Shown here piece by piece: positions 46,005 through 50,938 of a stretch of 50,938 nucleotides of DNA. The notes under the pieces were generated by a model. It searched no databases and was not told the origin of the DNA. It was given only the letters and a program-made list of their open reading frames with translations. The stretch lies in assembly GCA_900557405.1 (NCBI GenBank), contig USSF01000007.1, positions 1 through 50,938 of the forward strand, read 5' to 3'. Both the position numbers and the translations under genes were made by a program. Source of the DNA: an uncultured Prevotella sp. GTDB taxonomy: Bacteria > Bacteroidota > Bacteroidia > Bacteroidales > Bacteroidaceae. Positions within the stretch are counted from its first letter, which is position 1, and the number at the start of each line of letters is the position of its first letter.

Positions 46005-46790
46005 TTATCGCTTCTTTGATGCCATCGCCACCTCGTGTATGCTGTCGCTCATTATCTCATAGATGCGCTGTATGCGCGGCGTGTCGGCCAGCAGATTTTT
46101 CTGCATGTCCATCACGTTCCGGTCGTAGCGTATGGCCGGTCCGGTCTGTGCCTCCCTCGGTTTCACGCTGTGTACCTTGCGGGCGATTTCGTCGATGAGC
46201 GGCAGCATCACCTCGAAGGGGATATCGTATTTACCGAGGATTTCGTCGCACAGCTCATAGCAGTGGTTGGCGAAGTTGCTTGCGAACACCGCTGCCAGAT
46301 GGAGATGCTTGCGCGCAACAGACGACAGGTCGTATACGCTGTCGCTCAGTGTGGATGCCAGTTCTTTCAGCATCCGGCAGTCGTCGGCATTGGCAGCCTC
46401 TATGAAGAAGGGGATGTTATTGAAATCCACCTCCCTCTGCTTCGAGAACGACTGCATGGGGTAGAACACCCCGTATCTCTCTGTGTGTCCGGCGAATACG
46501 TCTACGGATATGCTTCCGGCGGTATGCACGAACAGGCCTTTCCTCCTCTCGTTGCATACGCTGCCAACTACGTCTTTCAGTACACTGTCCTTCACCGAGA
46601 TGATATACAGGTCGGCATCGTCGGCGATAGCGTCGTAGTCGGTCACCGGTGTGGAATCCGTCTTCTCCGCGAGTTCCCGTGCCGATTCCATCGTGCGGCT
46701 GAACACCTGTATTATTTCGTTACCATGTCCGTGCAGCGCCTTTGCCAGATTCGAGGCAAGGTTTCCTGCACCTACAAAAACAATTTTCAT
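46005..46790 (-). CDS. Rossmann-fold protein with DUF2520 domain
   Basis: A 261-aa cytoplasmic protein. An N-terminal Rossmann/ProC-like domain (MKIVFVGAGNLASNLAKAL) is followed by a DUF2520 helical domain (about 125-255; ASNFANHCYELCDEIL and DRNVMDMQKNLL). It looks like an NAD(P)-dependent reductase or dehydrogenase of unknown substrate. It precedes kdsC by 37 bp and follows the nitroreductase by 74 bp; co-transcription is likely. The family pairing with kdsC hints at sugar or nucleotide metabolism but gives no specific function. Confidence 0.82.
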   Translation of the reverse strand: MKIVFVGAGNLASNLAKALHGHGNEIIQVFSRTMESARELAEKTDSTPVTDYDAIADDADLYIISVKDSVLKDVVGSVCNERRKGLFVHTAGSISVDVFAGHTERYGVFYPMQSFSKQREVDFNNIPFFIEAANADDCRMLKELASTLSDSVYDLSSVARKHLHLAAVFASNFANHCYELCDEILGKYDIPFEVMLPLIDEIARKVHSVKPREAQTGPAIRYDRNVMDMQKNLLADTPRIQRIYEIMSDSIHEVAMASKKR

Positions 46791-46864
46791 CTTTTTGCTT
46801 GATTATTTTTACCTTGTGCGGATCGGGCCTTGTCGGGCCAATCCTGCTCTATATGATGATTATC

Positions 46865-47383
46865 CTATATGATATGGATTCTCTCCCAGTCGAGTTCCTC
46901 GTCGCTGGGAATCCTGGTCTCTGTGTCGGCATAGCCCACGGCCAGCAGCAAGCATACTGTCTTCCCCTCGGGTATGCCAAGGATGCCGCGCACGGCCTCG
47001 TCAGAGAGTGTCCCGTCGGAGAGCGAATACCCGCGTATCTGTATGCAGTGTGAAGCCAGTCCCAGCCTCTCTGCCTCCATGCGAATCGCCCATGCGGCAG
47101 CCGAGCAGTTTTCCATCCACGCTCCGTCGTAAAGCCTGTCGGCGGTGACGGCAATCACTACGGGGGCAGACGCCACGCATTCCGCTCCCTCATCGCGCAC
47201 GTCGGCCAGCCTTGTCTTCAGCGCTTCCTCGTCGGTGACGTACAGTTCGCATGTGTTTCCGCCCCCGCAGCCGATGGTCAGGAGTGCTGCCTGGAGCAGA
47301 CTCTGCACGTCGTCGGCCTTGATTTCGCGGTCGGCAAAGCGGATTCCGCCGTCTTGCGGCAGAAAAATATTCTTTATTTCCAT
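46865..47383 (-). CDS. Nitroreductase family protein
   Basis: A 172-aa small FMN-dependent nitroreductase-type protein. Features include LLQAALLTIGCGGGNTCELYVT, a central CSAAAWAIRMEAERLGLASHCIQIRGY helix resembling the NTR ENxxAAxQNxxLAA region, and a C-terminal GYADTETRIPSDEELDWERIH. I use ATG 47383 (MEIKNIFL), because the -7 box of its promoter (47403-47396) overlaps the upstream ATG at 47398. It is divergent from comF. The role may be in redox of nitro compounds or quinones; unspecific. Confidence 0.83.
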   Translation of the reverse strand: MEIKNIFLPQDGGIRFADREIKADDVQSLLQAALLTIGCGGGNTCELYVTDEEALKTRLADVRDEGAECVASAPVVIAVTADRLYDGAWMENCSAAAWAIRMEAERLGLASHCIQIRGYSLSDGTLSDEAVRGILGIPEGKTVCLLLAVGYADTETRIPSDEELDWERIHII

Positions 47384-47395
47384 GATTTCTTTTTG

Positions 47396-47420
47396 CAAAG
47401 TTAATAAAAGATTACCTTTG
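47396..47420. promoter_or_regulatory. Overlapping divergent promoters of the nitroreductase and comF genes
   Basis: Minus strand TAACTTTG at 47403-47396 faces the nitroreductase. Plus strand TACCTTTG at 47413-47420 faces comF. The boxes are 9 bp apart, so polymerase binding at one should block the other. A TTG for comF lies at 47393-47395 (17-bp spacer). Confidence 0.6.
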
Positions 47421-47443
47421 CAGAAGCATTATCGATAATAATT

Positions 47444-48148
47444 ATGCCAGTAAGAATAAGTTTTTTCCGCAGACTGCTTGATTTTTTCTTTCCGAGGTAT
47501 TGTGCGATATGCGGCAGGGAGCTTGCCGTGTCCGACCATGCCATCTGCACCGTGTGCAATTGGCATCTCCCCCGCACCCGCTTCCACGAGGCTCCGCGCG
47601 ACAATGAGATGGCACGGCGCTTCTGGGTGCTGATACCTATCGAAAAGGCTGTCGCACTGTATTATTACTATGCCCACTCCAAGTCAACGCGCGTGATACT
47701 GCAGTTCAAGTACAACGGCAGATGGAACTATGCCGAAGACATGGGGCGCATCGCCGCCAATGAATTCCTGGATTCTGGCTTCTTCGACGGGGTGGACGCC
47801 ATCGTCCCCGTACCCGTTACGCGGAAAAGGAAAATGCAGCGCGGCTATAACCAGAGCTACCATATCGCCCTTGGCGTGAGCGAGCTCACCGGTCTGCCGG
47901 TAATCACCGATGCCGTGGAGCGTATCTCGTTTTCCGGCAGTCAGACGCGCAAGAGCGCCATGGAGCGCAGGGAAAACGTGAAACACGTGTTCCGTCTTCG
48001 CAACTCCTCCCGTATCAGCGGGCGGCATATCCTCATCGTCGACGACGTGGTGACCACCGGTTCCACCATAATCTCCTGTGCCGAAGAACTCCTGAAGGGC
48101 GGCGCCCGCGCCTTCAGCGTCATGTCAATAGGCTATACCAAGCATTGA
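47444..48148 (+). CDS. comF: ComF family phosphoribosyltransferase-like protein
   Basis: A 234-aa protein. An N-terminal zinc-ribbon-like segment has Cys20, Cys23, Cys35 and Cys38, followed by a type I phosphoribosyltransferase fold. The PRPP-binding loop is ILIVDDVVTTGST (near residue 200), and the family hallmarks VPVPVTRKRKMQRGYNQS and FKYNGRWNYAEDMG are present. By family knowledge ComF takes part in DNA uptake during competence in Firmicutes; in Bacteroidota its role is less clear. It converges with the DUF4421 gene (20-bp gap). Confidence 0.92.
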   Translation: MPVRISFFRRLLDFFFPRYCAICGRELAVSDHAICTVCNWHLPRTRFHEAPRDNEMARRFWVLIPIEKAVALYYYYAHSKSTRVILQFKYNGRWNYAEDMGRIAANEFLDSGFFDGVDAIVPVPVTRKRKMQRGYNQSYHIALGVSELTGLPVITDAVERISFSGSQTRKSAMERRENVKHVFRLRNSSRISGRHILIVDDVVTTGSTIISCAEELLKGGARAFSVMSIGYTKH

Positions 48149-48168
48149 TTGGATGCTGCAAGGAAAAA

Positions 48169-49434
48169 TCAGAACCTGAACCCGAAGAACATCCTCACAC
48201 GCCATTTCATCCTGTGGAGTTGCAGGTGGTCATCGTTGCCAGCCACGGAATAATTGTATATGGCTGTGGCTCCGGCAAATTTGTTGCGCCAGGAGTATAT
48301 TGCGGCAGCGCGACCGGTGATGATGGCAGATGGGAAATGGTATTCCATGTTGTTGCGCTCGGTGTATGAGCGTGGGGTGTCGTCAGCGCCGTCTCCTCCG
48401 GATACGTTGATGGTGCTTTTCGTGTAGTCATGCGAATACACGGTGACGGTGGGCAGGGCGGAGAGATGGAAAAGCCAGCGGCGGTGCACCATGAGGTTGT
48501 AGGCATATCCTCCGCCTATGGCAAACTCGTTCAGCCGGATGGTCATGTCCTTCATTTTCGTCTTCGACCCGTCGAAGCTTGCCCCCAGCATCCAGCTGCC
48601 GGCACTGCGCTTCTGTATGTAGCTCTGGCTGAAGGCGGCAGGGAAGGAGAAACGGCGGCTGTTGAAGGCGTAATAGAAATTGAGGTTCAGGGCGTTCTGC
48701 GAAATCTGTCCTCTGCCAACGTCCGTGTGCTGTCCGTCTATGGTGTGGTGGCCGTGGAAGGTCTTCGATGAGAGATACACCACGTCGAATCCGTAGCGGT
48801 TACTGTATGAATTGAGGTTGAATTCATAGTCTTTGTTCTTGCCGGCAAGTTTTGCGGGATTCACAGACAGGCTCAGTCCGAGTCCGCGGTAAGCCGCCGC
48901 CACGCTGAACGTGCCGCGGCAGTCTGCCATCACGTGCGTCTTGCGTTCCGCCCCGTCATCCTTGGCGATGGTCTGCATGTCGGCTCCCGACAACACTCCC
49001 GTGAACTTCACCGTCCATCTCGCATCAGGGCGCGAGATATACTGCGTGTCGTATTTTATCCTGTTGTATTTCGCCGCCAGAAGGGAGTCGCCGATGAAAA
49101 GCAGCCTGTCGTAGCGAGCCAGCTTCGCCTGTCTCTTGAGATGCCGGCGCATGAGGCGGCTTTTCTTCTTTTCGCTCATGTTGCTGTTGCATACCCTGGC
49201 AATGAACAGGGAGTCGGCCCATCGCAGCATCTGTCCCTTTTCAGACGAATGGCGGAGCGCCAGCCGCAGACTGTCGGCATGCTGTAGCTTCTCTCTGAAT
49301 GTTCTTCGTGGCTTCTTTTCTTGGGCGGAAATGTTACATGGCATCGCCAGCCACATGGCGACTGCAAAGATTCCCACCTTTAAAATTAGGGTTCCCCTGA
49401 CGGGAGATATCTGTTCAAGTATCTTGTCTGTCAT
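48169..49434 (-). CDS. DUF4421 family outer-membrane protein
   Basis: A 421-aa secreted protein. The signal peptide is non-standard at its start (MTDKILEQISPVRGTLILKVGIFAVAM), with hydrophobic core about 17-33 and likely cleavage near ISAQ. A charged Lys/Arg-rich segment (about 40-115) is followed by a beta-rich barrel region (about 120-421) ending in Phe (MFFGFRF), as barrels do. I assign DUF4421; function unknown. An exact -7 box (TATATTTG, 49489-49482) lies 55 bp upstream. Confidence 0.75.
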   Translation of the reverse strand: MTDKILEQISPVRGTLILKVGIFAVAMWLAMPCNISAQEKKPRRTFREKLQHADSLRLALRHSSEKGQMLRWADSLFIARVCNSNMSEKKKSRLMRRHLKRQAKLARYDRLLFIGDSLLAAKYNRIKYDTQYISRPDARWTVKFTGVLSGADMQTIAKDDGAERKTHVMADCRGTFSVAAAYRGLGLSLSVNPAKLAGKNKDYEFNLNSYSNRYGFDVVYLSSKTFHGHHTIDGQHTDVGRGQISQNALNLNFYYAFNSRRFSFPAAFSQSYIQKRSAGSWMLGASFDGSKTKMKDMTIRLNEFAIGGGYAYNLMVHRRWLFHLSALPTVTVYSHDYTKSTINVSGGDGADDTPRSYTERNNMEYHFPSAIITGRAAAIYSWRNKFAGATAIYNYSVAGNDDHLQLHRMKWRVRMFFGFRF

Positions 49435-49663
49435 ATTCTTAATGTCTTTACCCTTTTATTCCTGTTTGTCCAATGAGAATACAAATATAGACAATATTCC
49501 CGAATTATAAGCTTATACCTATTAATAATATACCGTTTGGCGAGTTGGAAACCTGCCAAATGGCAGACAAGTAGACGATATACGTACTGACAGGGAAATT
49601 GTGGACGCTTTTCCTTGCAGATTCCTGTAATGGCGATTAGAGATAAAAATGGAGGGATTCTTT
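49435..49663. other. Divergent intergenic region
   Basis: Holds the DUF4421 -7 box (49482-49489, minus strand) and short inverted repeats such as GGCAGAC. No gene seen. Confidence 0.5.
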
Positions 49664-49693
49664 TTGTGTTTTTCCCGATTTGTATTAACTTTG
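49664..49693 (+). promoter_or_regulatory. Promoter of the DUF5715-type gene
   Basis: TTTTTG with its TTG at 49664-49666, a 19-bp spacer, TAACTTTG at 49686-49693, a complete consensus match that decides the start at 49714. Confidence 0.75.
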
Positions 49694-49713
49694 CTCCTCC
49701 AAAACGACAGAAA

Positions 49714-50532
49714 ATGAAAATTACCAAAAACAGATACCTTGCGATCTTTATCATCATAGTATTGGTTCTTGCCGTGGTGCGCTGCGTGAATCCTGGCATT
49801 GCCGGAGACAGAAGGCTGGCGGACGGCGCTGACTCACTGGAGAATAGACTTGACGCTGACAGTCTGCAGATGCTTGCCGGCAACGGGGCGGCCGAAAGGG
49901 AAATGGCGGCGGAGGATATTGGCAAGCCGTCGCGCTTCTTTGATGGCAACGGCAATCTTGTGAAGAACAAGATTTTCAGTGTGCCGCATTTCGGCAATAC
50001 ATTCCCCGACAGCAATAACGTGCAGCTGGAGTCGGCGAAGCGCTATGGCGTGAAGCCTGTGTTGAACCGCATGGATGCCGCACACCGCATGAAGGAGCTT
50101 GTGTATGTCGGGGCGAGTCCGTTCTATACGGTGGACAGGCTGAAGAGCAGCATCCCGTATCTCGTGCCGCGCGCCGCAATATTGCTCAATGACATCGGAC
50201 GTAACTTCTTCGACAGTCTGCAGATAAAGCAAGTGCCGCTCCATCGTTTCATCCTCACCAGCGTGTTACGCACGCATGAGGATATAGACAAGTTGCGTAT
50301 GAGGAACGGCAACGCCACGCTGAACTCCTGCCATTTGTATGGCACTACGTTTGACATCTGCTACAATCGCTACACTACAGTGAGCGACCCCGACGGAGCG
50401 CCGCGCCGCGCCGTGCGCAACGATACGCTGAAATGGGTGCTCAGCGAGGTGCTCCGCGATATGCGCGACAACAAGCGCTGCTACGTGAAGTATGAAGTGA
50501 AGCAGGGATGTTTCCACATCACCGTGAGATAG
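49714..50532 (+). CDS. DUF5715-type protein with an M15-like peptidase motif
   Basis: A 272-aa protein with an N-terminal membrane anchor or signal segment (about 9-24). The C-terminal half contains HRFILTSVLRT, then LRMRNGNATLNSCHLYGTTFDICY. Ser205-x-His207-xx-Gly210-xxx-Asp214 is the metal-binding SxHxxGxxxD pattern of M15 (VanX/VanY/DD-carboxypeptidase) enzymes. Glu261 and His268 near the C-terminus could supply the catalytic Glu and third zinc ligand (E-x6-H here). I start at 49714 because the promoter TSS is just upstream. I recognise the family as DUF5715 (moderately sure); a role in peptidoglycan trimming is inference. Confidence 0.72.
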   Translation: MKITKNRYLAIFIIIVLVLAVVRCVNPGIAGDRRLADGADSLENRLDADSLQMLAGNGAAEREMAAEDIGKPSRFFDGNGNLVKNKIFSVPHFGNTFPDSNNVQLESAKRYGVKPVLNRMDAAHRMKELVYVGASPFYTVDRLKSSIPYLVPRAAILLNDIGRNFFDSLQIKQVPLHRFILTSVLRTHEDIDKLRMRNGNATLNSCHLYGTTFDICYNRYTTVSDPDGAPRRAVRNDTLKWVLSEVLRDMRDNKRCYVKYEVKQGCFHITVR

Positions 50533-50553
50533 CACCGGATATCATAATATAAG

Positions 50554-50605
50554 ACGGACAATGATAAAATTCCTCAGAGAGAGGAAAATCATGGTCCGTT
50601 TTTTT
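50554..50605 (+). terminator. Terminator after the DUF5715-type gene
   Basis: ACGGACAATGAT...TTCCTC pairs with GAGGAA...ATCATGGTCCGT (one bulge), followed by TTTTTTT. Confidence 0.85.
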
Positions 50606-50707
50606 ATGCTCGGCATTAGTATTCATTTGATTCAAGTTTCTGATTTATATAAAACAGAAAAACGCAAGATGAAAGAGGCATAAAAATTGTCGGGAAAAAT
50701 AAAGGAG

Positions 50708-50752
50708 CGAAGGGAGTGAAGCCTGTTCTTAAGGCTTCCTTTACCCTTCGCC
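50708..50752. terminator. Hairpin before the partial gene
   Basis: CGAAGGG-AG-TGAAGCC pairs with GGCTTC-CTTTA-CCCTTCG (interrupted stem). It lies between the plus-strand gene and the convergent partial gene and may terminate the latter. Confidence 0.5.
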
Positions 50753-50801
50753 CCATTTTCTTTATGCAAAATTATGCACACAAGAGAGTGTTGGCTAAAG
50801 T

Positions 50802-50938
50802 TTATTTCACGATAAACTTCAGTGCCTTTCCTTTCACCTTTAGAATATAAGTGCCGGCAGCCTTGAGATTAACCTCATGCTCTGTAAGCGTATCGGTATT
50901 CACGTATTGCCACAAAAAACTGATCAAGAGAGGAGGCT
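50802..50938 (-). CDS. Partial CDS: C-terminus with T9SS type A-like sorting tail
   Basis: Open to the right edge of the window, stop at 50802-50804. The visible 44 residues end with LKAAGTYILKVKGKALKFIVK, which fits the type A C-terminal sorting domain of type IX-secreted proteins (GxYxxKV...KxxxK pattern). The upstream catalytic or binding part lies outside the window, so the protein's function is unknown. Confidence 0.7.
   Translation of the reverse strand, partial: PPLLISFLWQYVNTDTLTEHEVNLKAAGTYILKVKGKALKFIVK

Overview
The window reads as chromosome from a Bacteroidota bacterium, most likely Prevotella in the broad sense (genus is inference). Supporting signs: many promoters match the Bacteroidota consensus TTTG-N19/20-TAnnTTTG; genes lack Shine-Dalgarno sequences; ThrA is fused and followed by an ApgM-type enzyme; the primary sigma factor is short (287 aa, no region 1.1); families largely confined to this phylum are present (DUF4836, DUF4924, DUF4421, DUF5715, CHU_C); and C-terminal tails resemble type IX secretion signals. 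Base composition and coding style look even throughout, with no phage, plasmid, rRNA operon or CRISPR array. Most of the window is housekeeping sequence.

Layout. 1-4.0 kb: threonine branch (thrA, apgM-like), then a nested repeat element. 4.5-7.2 kb: periplasmic protease DegP/HtrA and sigma factor RpoD. 7.2-9.4 kb: a small accessory-looking locus with a secreted protein, an HPr-kinase-like P-loop protein, an S24/S26 signal-peptidase-like protein and a PqqD-like protein. 9.6-16.6 kb, minus strand: phoH, purC, then menG-aroE-purM-prfA-pyrF. 17 kb: tRNA-Ser and tRNA-Glu under one strong promoter. 17.3-22.7 kb: ROK sugar kinase, Cof-type phosphatase, large MscS-type channel, BadF-type sugar kinase. 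22.8-28.7 kb, minus strand: nucleoside transporter, bifunctional nuclease, rsmE, DUF4836 lipoprotein and a divergent ABC transporter. 28.9-32.7 kb, minus strand: lysE, DUF4924, rfbD, prfC. 32.7-33.6 kb: intergenic region with a MITE-like element. 33.6-40.0 kb: GH3 glycosidase with a CBM6-like insert, then a membrane-spanning AraC-type regulator built like a hybrid two-component system but without kinase or receiver. 40.2-41.2 kb: phosphate-type porin with a candidate Pho box. 41.2-41.7 kb: dense inverted and direct repeats. 41.7-47.4 kb, minus strand: nitroreductase, DUF2520 protein, kdsC, CHU_C protein, uvrA. 47.4-50.9 kb: comF, DUF4421 barrel, a DUF5715-type protein with an M15 peptidase motif, and the 3' end of a gene ending in a type IX sorting tail.

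How they work together. The GH3 enzyme and the adjacent regulator form a plausible small carbohydrate-use locus (xylan or arabinoxylan oligosaccharides). The porin is probably induced by phosphate starvation. The kinase-like/peptidase-like/PqqD locus resembles parts of RiPP (modified peptide) pathways but has no visible precursor or radical-SAM enzyme; it is the best candidate for an undescribed system here, and its function is unknown. No database searches were run; all family names come from reading the protein sequences.
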